NCBI RefSeq assembly: GCF_032854445.1
Contig: NC_088295.1
Span: 95,039,805-95,103,804, forward strand
DNA: 64,000 nucleotides
Direction: 5' to 3'
Source of the DNA: Liolophura sinensis
Lineage: Eukaryota > Mollusca > Polyplacophora > Chitonida > Chitonidae
Within the stretch, counting starts at the first letter, position 1, and the number at the start of each line of letters is the position of its first letter. Shown here piece by piece: positions 1 to 13,500 of this stretch. The notes below the pieces were generated by a model that was not told where the DNA came from, ran no database searches, and was given only the letters and a program-made list of their open reading frames with translations. Made by a program: the position numbers and the translations under genes.

Positions 1-99
1 CGTCGTAACAAATATACCTATGTATGAATCGTCATACTGCTTTTTGGATGTCTGTTAGCAGGTCAAGAGGCGACTAGAGTCATGACATCGTAACAGATA

Positions 100-1075
100 T
101 ACTCATACACCCATCCTCATTCTTTCTTGTCGACATCAATCCTCATTCTGCCTTGCCGACACCGATCATCATTCTGCCTTGTCGACACCGATCCTCATTC
201 GGTCTTGTCGACATCAATCCTCATTCGGCCTTGTCGACATCAATCCTCATTCGGCCTTGTCGACATCAATCCTCATTCGGCCTTGTCGACACCGATTCTC
301 ATTCGGCCTTGTCGACATCAATCCTCATTCTGCCTTGCCGACACCGATCCTCATTTTGCCTTCTCGATGTCTTTTAGCAGGCCAAGAGGTGAAGAGGATC
401 ATGACGTCGTAACAGCGTACTCCGATTCTCATTCTGCCTTGTCGACACCGATCCTCATTCTACCTTGACAACACTGATCCCCATTCTGCCTTTTCGACAT
501 CAATCCTCATTCGGCCTTGTCAACACCGTTCTCATTCTGCTTTGTTGACACCGATCCTCAGTCTGCCTTCTCGATGCCTGTTAGCAAGCCAAGAGGTGAC
601 GAGAATCATGAAGTCGTAACAGATATACTCATACACCGATCCTCATTCTGCCTTGTCGACTCCGATCCTCATTCGGCCTTGTCGACACCGATCCTCATTC
701 GACCTTCTCGATGTCCGTTAGCAAGCGAAAAGTTGACGAAAATCCTGCTGTCGTGAAAGATATACTCATACACCGATTCTCATTCTGCCTTGTCAACACC
801 ATCCTCATTCGGCCTTGTCTACACCGATCCTTATCCTGCCTTGTCGACATCAATCCTCATTCGGCCTTGTCGACACTGTTCTCATTCTGCCTTGTCGACA
901 TAAATCTTCATTCGGCCTTGTCGACACCGATCCTCATTCGGCCTTCTCGATGTCTGTTAGCAAGCCAAGAGGTGAAGAGGATCATGACGTCGTAACAGAT
1001 ATACTGATACACCGATCATCATTCTGCTTTGTCGACATCAATCCTTATTCTGTCTCGTTGGTGTCAGTTAGCAAG
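100..1075. repeat. 26-bp minisatellite with interspersed longer unit
   Basis: About 30 copies of a 26-bp unit with the core CGACATCAATCCTCATTCGG. It is interrupted at irregular spacing (near 62, 380, 590, 730, 965, 1075) by a second motif around AGCAAGCCAAGAGGTGA followed by a GTCGTAACAGATATACTC-like stretch, which gives an irregular higher-order structure. Because 26 is not a multiple of 3, open frames appear in all three phases with the same peptide; I do not regard them as genes. Confidence 0.9.
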
Positions 1076-1735
1076 CCAAGATGTAACGAAGATCAGTGAG
1101 AGCAAGCAAGAAATGCCTAAGCAAAATGTTTATACACACAGCTCACGTGGTAAACCAGAATGGTCACATAGTGTGGGTTACAACAAACTCAATTTCGTTG
1201 GAACGGGCAGTTCATTGTACATATATGCAGACAGTATAAATACCGGGATAAACAAGCGTATTGGTGATGTCGTTTACATACCAGATGTGAAGTATGTACA
1301 TGTATACTGTCACCAATAGAAGCGTGCATTTCGTGAGCCTATCAACAACGTCACAGATTACAAACTGATATACTCAAGAATGTCGCTTGTAACCATGTAA
1401 GCAAAGCAAAGCCTGAATCCCGTCCTATCTTGATGAACATTGATTACTGTAGTCAAAAACAACACATGAAACAATAACTGGTGAATGACAAACAATAACC
1501 ATGGCATTCCATTCTGGGGATATGCGTTATACTTTAACTCCATTCATCTATAAATTAACTGAATGAGATACGGGATTATAGACTATACAGAACATTTCCC
1601 TCTTCTGGCTAACCAAAGCAGCAATTCTTCTCCAGGTTCGTAACATTGCGATTATCTTTCAGCGGGAAACATTTGTTATGTTTTTAGGAAAATATTTATG
1701 TTTAGGCACCGTCCAGGTGTAAAACGAAGAGGGTG
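1076..1735. other. No gene recognised
   Basis: Mostly unique sequence. A short open stretch ends at 1319 and contains a segment loosely resembling a retroelement polyprotein (pattern DVVYIPDVK), but it is too short to call. Nothing else is visible. Confidence 0.5.
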
Positions 1736-2445
1736 ACATTTTTGTATCTGCTCTTTTCGCTTACATCGTGCACGATTATCTCTGACGTTTTCGCTTGCAG
1801 CATGCACGACTATCTCTGGCCTTTTCGCTTGCACCGAGCACGATTATTTCTGGCCTTCTCGCTAACATCGAGCACGATTATCTCTGCCTTTTCGCTTACA
1901 TTGTGCTGGGTTATCTCTGGCCTTTTCGCTAACAGCTTGCAGGATTATCTCTGTCCTTTTCGTTTATATTGTGCACGATTATCTCTGTCCTTTTCGCTTA
2001 CATTGTGCACGGTTATCTTTGGCCTTTTTGCTTATAACGTGCACGATATATCTGACCATTTCCCTTACATTGTGCACGACCATCTCTGACGTTTTCGCTT
2101 ACATCGTGCATGATTATCTCTGGCCTTTTCGCTTGCACCGTGAAGGACTATCTCTGACCTTTTCGCTCACGTTGTGTACGATATATCTGACCTTTTAGCT
2201 TACATTGTGCATGATTATCTCTGACCTTTTCGCTTATATCGTGCACGATTATCTCTGGCCTTTTCTGTCTACATCGCACACGAGTATCTCTGACCTATTC
2301 TCTTACATCGTGCACTATTATCTCTGACCTATTCGCTTACATCGTGCACGAGCATCACTGGCCTTTTCGCTTACATCGTGCTCTATTATCTTTGACCTTT
2401 TCGTTTACATCGTGCACGATTACCTTTTCCTTAAGACGCCTAACT
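1736..2445. repeat. 35-bp minisatellite
   Basis: About 20 copies of a 35-bp unit with the core CGTGCACGATTATCTCTG followed by a CTTTTCGCTTACAT-like stretch. Copies are diverged and some have indels. It lies upstream of the SLC5-like gene and is not next to any exon I can see. Confidence 0.88.
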
Positions 2446-3525
2446 TAATCTTTGATCTCCGCCTTACAATATATATTCCAGTCTTGTTCCAACCTCCCCA
2501 CCATTGCTCTCTGTGTCAAACACAGCCAAAATATAACTTATGTTGTCACACGTAGTTTTATTTCAGGCTAATTATGCTTACACACATCATCGTGGTTGTC
2601 AACTATTCAGGTCGCTCACATCGTGTCCTTGGTGAATAAAACGCTCGTGTGCTACAATTTTCCTGTTTAGAGTATAATCAAAAACTTTTGTTCTAAATAC
2701 TTTGTGAATGGTCTCAAGATTACTGCATGGAGCGCAGAAGAAATAAGTCATTACACTTTAATGATAGTGTCAAATAGTAAAACAATTTAATGATAGTGTT
2801 AAATGAGAAAACAATTTAATTTTAGTGTTAAATGAGAGGACACCGAGAATGTTTAAATCTAACCTTAAATCTAACAGGCTATATGTCAGATTGTTCAGGT
2901 ATGCCGTTCTGGATAGTACATTACCAAGTCAATGACCTCCCATTTTTTGACGCACAATGGCTGTGACGGTCATGGGAGACGGCTTCTGGTGAATAAGTTA
3001 CTAATCTACATATTCATGACAGTGTTTCTTTGTATCTCATGCATGACATCAGTTATAAAGTCCTTAAACAATGTACTAGTTCTCTGCTGACTACAAACAT
3101 GAAGCGAAATGTAAACTGAATTAAATAGGACCGGAAGACGGGCCAAATTATTTATGGTAGTCGCCACTACAAAGTAGAAGACATTCATTTCCAATCCGCA
3201 TATCGGTTCAGAGTGTCAAAACGGGCCGGTCATGTGATTCAGATGACCATTGTTCACGGCATCGGGTATATTAGACTAGTGTACATCCACGCGGTTAGAT
3301 TTATATTTTAATTGCAATATCCATTGCAAAACAGGCACGCTCATTAAAACATAGCAGAGCCTTATAAACATTGTTCCTTACAAAGTAATATAATGGTGAA
3401 GATTGGTTGATACGGGATACTGAGTTAGGATTTACTGGCCGAAGTCTGTTTTGGTTATATTCTGCGAATTCAGACTATATACATAGTTCAGCCAGCCATT
3501 CATTTTCTTCATAATCTCTTGGCAT
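2446..3525. other. Unique intergenic sequence, no gene seen
   Basis: AT-rich unique sequence. The only structure noticed is a small triplication of about 33 bp around 2752-2835 (core TTTAATGATAGTGT). No convincing coding exon, RNA gene or transposon end was seen. Confidence 0.5.
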
Positions 3526-3690
3526 GAGACATGTTACATCAATAAAGTCTCTTGAGACATGAGACATGTTAGATCAATAAAGTCTCTTAAGACATGAGGC
3601 ATGTTAGATCAATAAAGTCTCTTAAGACATGAGACATGTTAGATCAATAAAGTCTCTTGAGACATCAGACATTAGATCAATAAAGTGAAT
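3526..3690. repeat. Short tandem array, ~36 bp unit, about 4 copies
   Basis: Four near-identical copies of a unit with the core AGATCAATAAAGTCTCTT, spaced 35-36 bp. Each copy contains AATAAAG, but no upstream gene is visible that would use it as a polyadenylation signal. Confidence 0.8.
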
Positions 3691-4206
3691 CACCTATGTA
3701 GCAAATTGATAGACAAAGACAAACCATCTGTATGGCCAATTGACATACAGACAAATTGTGGATGAGAACATAACTTGTTGGGCTGCACATGCAGTTGGCC
3801 CTAGGCGATTCCGGTCATCTGCGTGCAGAAAGTTAAACGTCAGCGAATTGAGAAATACATGCAGTTATAGGTTCGTGGTTGACTAAATGCGTGCATTTTT
3901 ACCTCTCCCGAAATAATGGTCATGAACACCTACTATGTAGTCACGCCAAGGCTGTGTGCTTAATATGACGTCAAAACCAGCAACACTGACCCAAAATCGT
4001 GCTTCGGCAAAACTTACCCGAGTGGACACTTAATTTTGACAACACGCATCTTAGTGGTCACGTCAACAACTACAGTAAAAGCTTGGGTGAATAAGAGATT
4101 TGTGGTGTATTCACATAAGGTATTGTTCCCTCACTCTGTAGGGGAAACAGAAGTGAGGTGCGGCCGACAGTTCCACGACAAAGGGAGTCTCTTAACATCT
4201 GACAAA
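3691..4206 (+). other. 5' flank / presumed 5' UTR of the SLC5-like gene
   Basis: Unique sequence directly upstream of the chosen start codon. The reading frame of exon 1 is open upstream to about 4036 but without an ATG before 4207, and that stretch shows no family resemblance, so it is treated as 5' UTR or promoter. No TATA box or other element could be assigned. Confidence 0.4.
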
Positions 4207-4554
4207 ATGTCAGAGCGCCTTTTCCACTGGCTGGATTACACCTTCTTCGTCCTCACGCTGATCGTGTCTCTCTCCATCGGGGTGTATTACGCCATACAAA
4301 TCCGGCGTCGTAAGATCGACGCCTCCACAGAAGAGTTCCTGGTGGGTGGCCGGAAGCTGGGCTATTTCCCAGTAGCTCTGTCAATGTTTGTCACCTTTAT
4401 GTCGCCCATCGGGATCCTGGGCACGGCCTCTGAAATCTACTCGTTTGGTGGCATGTACTGGGTCAGATGTATCGGTTTACTGCTAGCGACTCCCATTACT
4501 GCCCATCTCATTCTACCCATTTACCATCGGCTACAACTTACCAGCGCCTACGAG
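4207..4554 (+). CDS. SLC5-like gene, coding exon 1 (aa 1-116)
   Basis: Starts at MSERLFHWLDYTFF and covers TM1 to TM3 of the core fold, including FLVGGRKLGYFPVALSM and LGTASEIYSFGG. Ends ...LTSAYE at donor GAG|GTATGA, phase 0. Sodium and substrate contacts in this family include unwound TM1 residues (of the fold), encoded here. Confidence 0.93.
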
Positions 4555-7500
4555 GTATGACTTTGCCATTTCAGAATATGTAATATTGTATAACATTAGC
4601 TATGCATGGGAATAAAACTTGCCAACAGACGTAAATGGAACAGTCCCTAATGGTGTATGTACCTTAAATACGAAAGTTGAAAATAATGAACATCAACGGT
4701 CATTTCATGTATTACCACTACTTTGTACAAATTCACTTACAACTCACATTTGAATTTCAAGACACCTAGTTTTTTAATTTGTAAATAATTTAATTTTTGT
4801 ACACTACCAGTATTTGATATATAGTGTACCAGACTTAGCAGACTGCACGTAGCGTGCCAGAGAGCAGGCCAATATAGTCTACCAGTCTTAGCAGACTGCA
4901 CGTAGCGTGCCACAGAGTGGGCCATTATAGTCTACCAGACTTAGCAGACTGCACGTAGCGTGCCAGAGGGTAGGTCAATATAGTCTACCAGACTTAGCAG
5001 ACTGCACGTAGCGTGCCAGAGAATGGGCCAATATAGTCTACCAGACTTAGCAGACTGTACGTGGCCCCAGAGAGTAGGTCAATATAGTCTACCAGACGTA
5101 GCAGACTGTACGTAGCGTGCCAGACAGTAGGTCAGTATAGTCTACCAGACTTAGCAGACTGCACGTAGCGTGCCAGAGAATGGGCCAATATAGTCTACCA
5201 GACTTAGCAGACTGCACGTAGCGTGCCAGAGAATGGGCCAATATCGTCTACCAGACTTAGCAGACTGCACGTGGCGTGCCAGAGAATGGGCCAATATAGT
5301 CTACCAGACTTAGCAGACTGCACGTAGCGTGCCAGAGAGTGGGCCAATATAGTCTACCAGTCTTAGCAGACTGCACGTAGCGTACCAGAGAGTAGGTCAA
5401 TATAGTCTACCAGACTTAGCAGACTGCACGTAGCGTGCCAGAGAGTAGGTCAACATAGTCTACCAGACTTAGCAGACTGCACGTAGCATGCCAGAGAATG
5501 GGCCAATATAGTCTACCAGACTTAGCAGACTGCACGTGGCGTGCCAGAGAATGGGCCAATATAGTCTACCAGACTTAGCAGACTGCACGTAGCGTGCCTC
5601 AGAGTAGGTCAATATAGTCTACCAGTCTTAGCAGACTGCACGTAGCGTGCCTCAGAGTAGGTCAATATAGTCTACCAGTCTTAGCAGACTGCACGTAGGG
5701 TGCCAGAGAGTGGGCCAATATAGTCTACCAGACTTAGCAGACTGCACGTAGCGTGCCACAGAGTGGGTCAATATAGTCTACCAGACTTAGCAGACTGCAC
5801 GCAGCGTGCCTCAGAGTAGGTCAATATAGTCTACCAGCCTTAGCAGACTGCACGTAGCGTGCCAGAGAGTAGGTCAATATAGTCTACCAGACTTAGCAGA
5901 CTGCACGTAGCGTGCCAGAGAGTAGGTCAATATAGTCTACCAGACTTAGCAGACTGCACGTAGCGTGCCAGAGGGTAGGCCAGTATAGTGTACCAGACTT
6001 GGCAAAATCTTAGCACTATGTTAACAGTTTCTGTTGCAACACTCAGGTCCAATAATATGCATTAAAAATGTATTATTGCTTTCAGTACTTCGAGTTGCGC
6101 TTTAATAAGCCTGTCAGGATGTTGATCTCCATAGCCTTCATCCCGCAGGTGGTAAGTTGTCTCCATCCTTGTCCAGGGGGCGAGTTCTATCCCATTCTAG
6201 AATAATGAACTACCGAGGCCCCCTTAGCCTACTTTCGCTGTGTTTTAGCTCTAGCTGCTATGCGATCGACAGCGCCTGTAGATGTATGGTCTTCTGTGAG
6301 GCCTGCACAAGATCATATGCCTTCCATTAATGTGTGCACACTGAAAAGTTTGTCAGTTCCTTGCCAAATGCCTATTGTTTATTCTCAGCACCCATAGTTA
6401 TACCGTCACACTCGTCAAGTGATTGACGTCACCATTGATAGAATGACGCCATCTTTGCCAACCCGGGTAAGTGTATAAAGGCGTCATTCCATGCGATCGT
6501 ACCATTCGACAAATCGCATCCTCGTAACGTACCATATAAAACAGACTTGTCTTATTTCTGTCCACTTGTCGAGTTCGATAAATCTGTTCGACGAGCCGCA
6601 TCATGTGAACGCGGCTTAATTAAATAACATATGCAAAAGCTAATTGTGTTATTATGTGCACTGAAGGGACACCTATATGTTTATATCTGTGATTCATTCG
6701 CTAAAAGGCACTTCGTATCTTGATTTGTCCCAGATTTCTTACTTTATAATCACAGTATTATTTTCGTTAATTTGTATTTTTTATCATTATCATACGAATG
6801 TGCCCTTCGTATAAAGAACTTGGAGTACTGTTTTCCACACAGCTTCACCAGAGTATGGTTACTCTTGTCTAAACAGCTTAACCAGAGTAAAGGTACTGTT
6901 GTCTATACAGCTTAACCAGAGTAAAGGTACTGTTGTCTAAACAGCTTAACCAGAGTAAAGGTACTGTTGTCCATACAGCTTAACCAGAGTAAAGGTACTG
7001 TTGTCTATACAGCGTAACCAGAGTAAGGATACTGTTGTTTATACAGCTTAACCAGAGTAAGGGTACTGTTTTCTATACAGTTTAACCAGAGTATGGTTAC
7101 TGCTGTCTATGCAGTGTAACCAGAGTATGAGTACTGTTTTATGTACAGCTTAACATAGTGAGGGTACTGTTTTATTTACAGCTTAACCAGAGTAAGGGTG
7201 CTGTTGTTTATTCAGCTTAACCAGGGTATTGATTTATGTACAGCTTAACCAGAGTATGGGTACTGCTATCTATTGCCATATGTACTGTTGTCTATACAGC
7301 TTAACCAGGGTAAGGGTACTGTTTAATATACAGCTTAACCAGAGTAAGGGTACTGTTTAATATACAGCTTAACCAGAGTAAGGGTACTGTTTTCTGCACA
7401 GCTCAACCAGATTAGGAGCACTGTAGTCTATACAGCTTAACCAGAGTAAGAGTACTATTGTTTATTCAGCTTAACCAGGGTAAGGGTACTGTTTTCTATA

Positions 7501-10500
7501 CAGCTTAACCAGAGTTAAGGGTACTGTTTTCTATACAGCTCAACCAGATTAGGAGTACTGTAGTCTATACAGCTTAACCAGAGTATTGGTACTGTTTTCT
7601 ATACATCTTAACAAGTGTATGGGTACTGTTGTATATACAGCCTTACCAGACTATGGGTACTGTTGTCTATACAGCTTAACCACAGTATAGGTACTGTTTT
7701 CTATACAGCTTAACCAGATTATGGGTACTGTTTTATATACAGGTTAACCAGATTATGGGTACTGTTTTCTATACAGCTTAACCAGGATTAGGGTATTGTT
7801 GTCTATTCAGCTTAACCAAAGTATGGGTATGGTTGTCTATACAGCTTAACCAGAATATGGGTATTATTGTCTATACAGCTTAACCAAAGTATGGTAACTG
7901 TTGTCTGTACAGCTTAACTAGATTATGGGTACTGTTTTATATACAGCTTAACTAGAGTATGGGTACTGTTTTATATACTGCCAAGTTCCCATCATTACAT
8001 ACTCCTGTGGCATTTGGAAGACCACAGTCCAAACTGCCGAGTTCCCATCATTACATACTCCTGTGGCATTTAGGAGACGACAGCCTAAAGTGCCGCGTGT
8101 TCATCATTATATACCCCTGTGGCATTAGGAGACGACAGTCTTAACTGCCCAATTCAGATTATTACATACTCCTGTGGCATTTAGGAGACCACAGTCCAAA
8201 CTGCCGAGTTCCCATCATTACATACTCCTGTGGCATTTAGGAGACGACAGCCTAAAGTGCCGAGTTCCCATCATTACATACTCCTGTGGCATTTAGGAGA
8301 CGACAGCCTAAAGTGCCGCGTGTTCACCATTATATACTCCTGTGGCATTAGGAGACGACAGTCTTAACTGCCCAATTCAGATTATTACATACTCCTGTGT
8401 CATTTAGGAGACGACAGTCTATACTACCGAGTTCCAATTATCACATACCCATTTAGGAGGTGACTGTCTAAACTGCCGAGTTCCCATCATTACATACTCC
8501 TGTGGCATTTAGGAGACGACAGTCTTAACTGCCGAGTTCCCATCACTGTGTTTGAATAGTAAATAATAACTTTCATTCTGTTTGTCGTCTGGGTAGATGT
8601 GTACTCTTGAAAACTATGTCTACCAACACATTGTCCAAAGCTGTACTCGGGCCTGTGGTCCTATATACAATAAAGAATTACGAATGCAACACGAAAACGG
8701 CTTACATGCTGTTGTTATGTCCACAGTTGTCGTACCTAGCTATGGTGTTGTATACTCCGGCACTGGCGCTAAGTCAAGGTAAGTTACCTGGACAAACATC
8801 GTCATTCTGAAATGTAATGAATTGTTAACCGATGCTCAATATTGGGGACAGATATTCTAGTATCCGGTAAATTTGCTGTTCAAAAAACTGATAAAATTAT
8901 CTGCAATATATATTCCATAATCTATACTCTGAGCACTGTTATTGCCAAAAACATCCTAACTTTGAAACTGTTACTGCGCTACAGATAAGCGCTGTAAATA
9001 TTCCAGGTAATGTTTTTAGCAAATCGTGGCCAGGTACAAGTCATTATTTTCTCACCTGTTCGCATAAATGGTCATGAAACCCCAGTCCGTTAATCCGTTA
9101 ATCAAAACCTTCCCTTTTATATCTTAGTGGAACTGTTGCAGTGTGCGGTCTTTCCGTATGGCTGTCAATGGTCATCAAGCCTTCAGCCTTCTATCGATTC
9201 ACCACAAACTTATCCTTCTCTGTTGCAGTGTGCGGTCTTTCCGTATGACTGTTAATGGTCATCAAGCCTTCAGCCTTCTATCGATTCACCACAAACTTGT
9301 CCTTCTCTGTTGCAGTGTGCGGTCTTTCCGTATGACTGTCAGTGGTCATCAAGCCTTCAGCGTTCTATCGATTCACCACAAACTTGTCCTTCTCTGTTGC
9401 AGTGTGCGGTCTTTCCGTATGACTGTCAGTGGTCATCAAGCCTTCAGCCTTCTATCGATTCACCACAAACTTGTCCTTCTCTGTTGCAGTGTGCGGTCTT
9501 TCCGTATGACTGTCAGTGGTCATCAAGCCTTCAGCGTTCTATCGATTCACCACAAACTTGTCCTTCTCTGTTGCAGTGTGCGGTCTTTCCGTATGACTGT
9601 CAGTGGTCACCAAGCCTTCAGCCTTCTATCGATTCACCACAAACTTGTCCTTCTCTGTTGCAGTGTGCGGTCTTTCCGAATGACTGTCAGTGGTCACCAA
9701 GCCTTCAGCGTTCTATCAAGTCACCACAAACTTGTCCTTCTCTGTTGCAGTGTGCGGTCTTTCCGAATGACTGTCAGTGGTCATCAAGCCTTCAGCGTTC
9801 TATCGATTCACCACAAACTTGTCCTTCTCTGTTGCAGTGTGCGGTCTTTCCGAATGACTGTCAGTGGTCATCAAGCCTTCAGCGTTCTATCGATTCACCA
9901 CAAACTTGTCCTTCTCTGTTGCAGTGTGCGGTCTTTCCGAATGACTGTCAGTGGTCATCAAGCCTTCAGCGTTCCATCGATTCACCACAAACTTGTCCTT
10001 CTCTGTTGCAGTGTGCGGTCTTTCCGTATGGCTGTCAATGGTCATCAAGCCTTCAGCGCTTCATGTATTCCCCACAACTTGTCCCTCTCTATTTCAGTGA
10101 GTGGTCTTCCTATATGGCTATCAATTGTCATCAAGCCTTCAGCGTTTTATGTAGTCACCACAACTTGTCCCTCTCTATTTCAGTGAGTGGTCTTCCTATA
10201 TGGCTATCAATTGTCATCAAGCCTTCAGCGTTTTATGTGGTCACCACAACTTGTCCCTCTCTATTTCAGTGAGTGGTCTTCCTATATGGCTATCAATTGT
10301 TACCAAGCCTTCAGCGTTTTATGTAGTCACCACAACTTGTCCCTCTCTATTTCAGTGAGTGGTCTTCCTATATGGCTATCAATTGTCATCAAGCCTTCAG
10401 CGTTTTATGTATTCACCACAACTTGTCCCTCTCTATTTCAGTGAGTGGTCTTCCTATATGGCTATCAATGCTCATCAAGCCTTCAGCGTTTTATGTATTC

Positions 10501-13500
10501 ACCACAACTTGTCCCTCTCTATTTCAGTGAGTGGTTTTCCTATATGGCTATAAATTGTTACCAAGCCTTCAGCGTTTTATGTATTCACCACAACTTGTCC
10601 CTCTCTATTTCAGTGAGTGGTCCTCCTATATGGCTATCAATTGTTACCAAGCCTTCAGCGTTTTATGTAGTCACCACAACTTGTCCCTCTCTATTTCAGT
10701 GAGTGGTCTTCCTATATGCCTATCAATGCTCATCAAGCCTTCAGCGTTTTATGTAGTCACCACAACTTGTCCCTCTCTATTTCAGTGAGTGGTCTTCCTA
10801 TATGGCTATCAATTGTCATCAAGCCTTCAGCCTTCTATGTATTCACCACAAATTTGTTCCTCTCCATTTCAGTGAGTGGTCTTCCTATATGGCTATCAAT
10901 TGTCATCGGTGGATCAGTCTGTGTTATTTACACGTCCATAGTACGTAAAAGTTTTTGTTAAACTGGTTGCCATAGATATACAGTTTTGCACCCTTTCGTG
11001 CTAAAATATAATCAACAATAAATTAATGACATCTGAGAAAAGAAAAGATAGATTTCTGTGCTAAATTTGACAAGTGGAAAACACAAATTCGTGGTACTTT
11101 ATTTCCGCAGTCTGTACTGCGTCATATGCACAACACCACCAGACACAGCATGATAGCTCAATCAAAGTAGCAGTGAGACATTTGCTAACAACTCAGATAA
11201 TCCACGATCGCTTATTTTCTTTGGAGTTAATAACATGCCAGTGCCTTGAACTCATTTCTCGGCATTCATAAATTCCCAATGCCACGAGCTCATTTCCGTG
11301 GTAGTTTAGTATTTTGAAAGCTTAGAACATATTGGCAGTTTTAAATTCTTTATTCTTTGAGCCCAGTTTCTTGTAGTTTCAAACTTCCGGGAATTCAGGC
11401 CATAAAGAATATGGTATATAATCTCCCCTTTGAAACTGAAAACTTATTTGGGGGCTTTTGGGCCACCACGGAGTAGTCATGACAGGTATAGCGGCCCTGT
11501 CATGGCGACCCCACACGGCACACAAACCGCGCCCCGCTCAATCTAAGACCTTTTTGTATCCACAGGGCGGCATGAGAGCTGTAGTATGGAGTGACGTCTT
11601 CCAGTCCGCGGTCATGTTCCTGGGCCTAGTAGTAGCCTGTGTCTTCGGTACCATCCACACTGGAAGCCTAAGCCGAGTGTTTGAACTCTCTGCAGAGGGA
11701 GGGCGAATGCCATACTTTGAGTAAGTCATCCATCTAAGGCACAATGACGCGCTTTTCACGCACAATATGATGGCATTGATCAGATTTCGGTAAGTTATTC
11801 AGCTGTGCTTTTACCCACACTCGTCTGACCCCAGGCTCAGTTTGATACAAAACAACATACCTGTGTCATCACATCCACTCGTCTGACCCCAGGCTCAGTT
11901 TGATACAAGACAACATACCTGTGTCATCACATCCACTCATCTGACCCCAGGCTCACTTTGATACAAGACAACATACCTGTCTCATCACATTCACTCGTCT
12001 GACCCCAGGCTCAGCTTGATACAAGACAACATACCTGTCTCATCACATTCACTCGTCTGACCCCAGGCTCAGCTTGATACAAGACAACATACCTGTGTCA
12101 TCACATTCACTCGTCTGACCCCAGGCTCAGTTTGATACAAGACAACATACCTGTGTCATCACATTCACTCGTCTGACCCCAGGCTCAGTTTGATACAAGA
12201 CAACATACCTGTGTCATCACATTCACTCGTCTGACCCCAGGCTCAGTTTGATACAAGACAACATACCTGTGTCATCACATCCACTCGTCTAACCCCAGGC
12301 TCAGTTTGATACAACTTACTTGTGTCATCACATCCACTTGTCTGACCCCAGGCACAGTTTGATGCAAGACGACTTACTTGTGTCATCACATCCGCTCGTC
12401 TGACCCCAGACTCAGTTTGATACAAGACAACTTACTTGTGTCATCACATCCACTCGTCTGACCCCAGGCACAGTTTGATACAAGACAACTTACTTGTGTC
12501 ATCACATCCACTCGTCTGACCCCAGGCACAGTTTGATACAAGACAACTTACTTGTGTCATCACATTCACTCGTCTGACCCCAGGCACAGTTTGATACAAG
12601 ACAACATACCTGTGTCATCACATCCACTTGTCTGACCCCAGGCTCAGTTTGATACAAGACAACTTACTTGTGTCATCACATCCTCTCGTCTGACCCCAGG
12701 TTCAGTTTGATACAAAACAACATACCTGTGTCATCACATCCACTCGTCTGACCCCAGGCTCACTTTGATACAAGACAACATACCTGTGTCATCACATCCA
12801 CGCATCTGACCCCGGGCTCAGTTTGATACAAAACAACATACCTGTGTCATCACATCCACCCTTCTAACCCCAGGCTCAGTTTGATACAAGACAACATACC
12901 TGTGTCATCACATCCACGCGTCTGACCCCAGGCTCAGTTTGATACAAAACAACATACCTGTGTCATCACATTCACCCGTCTGACCCTAGGCTCAGTTTGA
13001 TACAAGACAACATACCTGTGTCATCACATTCACTCGTCTGACCCCAGGCTCAGTTTGATACAAGACAACATACCTGTGTCATCACATCCATTCGTCTGAC
13101 GCCAGGCTCAGTTTGATACAAGACAGCATACCTGTGTCACCACATCCACTCGTCTAACCCCAGGCTCAGTTTGATACAACTTACCTGTGTCATCACATCC
13201 ACTCGTCTGACCCCAGGCACAGTTTGATACAAGACGACTTACCTGTGTCATCACATCCGCTCGTCTGACCCCAGGCTCAGTTTGATACACGACGACTTCC
13301 TTGTGTCATCACATCCTCTCCTCTGACCCCAGACTCAGTTTGATACAAGACAACTTACTTGTGTCATCACATCCACTCGTCTGACCCCAGGCACAGTTTG
13401 ATACAAGACAACTTACTTGTGTCATCACATTCACTCGTCTGACCCCAGGCACAGTTTGATACAAAACAACATACCTGTGTCATCACATCCACGCGTCTGA

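Noticed and set aside
1140-1319. Copia-type retroelement fragment
   Set aside because: Only a vague pattern match (GTG...DVVYIPDVK) over about 40 residues; no protease, integrase or LTR nearby.
4036-4206. N-terminal extension of the SLC5-like protein
   Set aside because: The frame is open but has no ATG before 4207 and no family similarity; start placed at 4207.
9143-10272. Repeat protein encoded by the 87-bp array
   Set aside because: Open only because 87 is a multiple of 3; the unit is explained as the exon 4 acceptor region and the frame of exon 4 itself hits stops.
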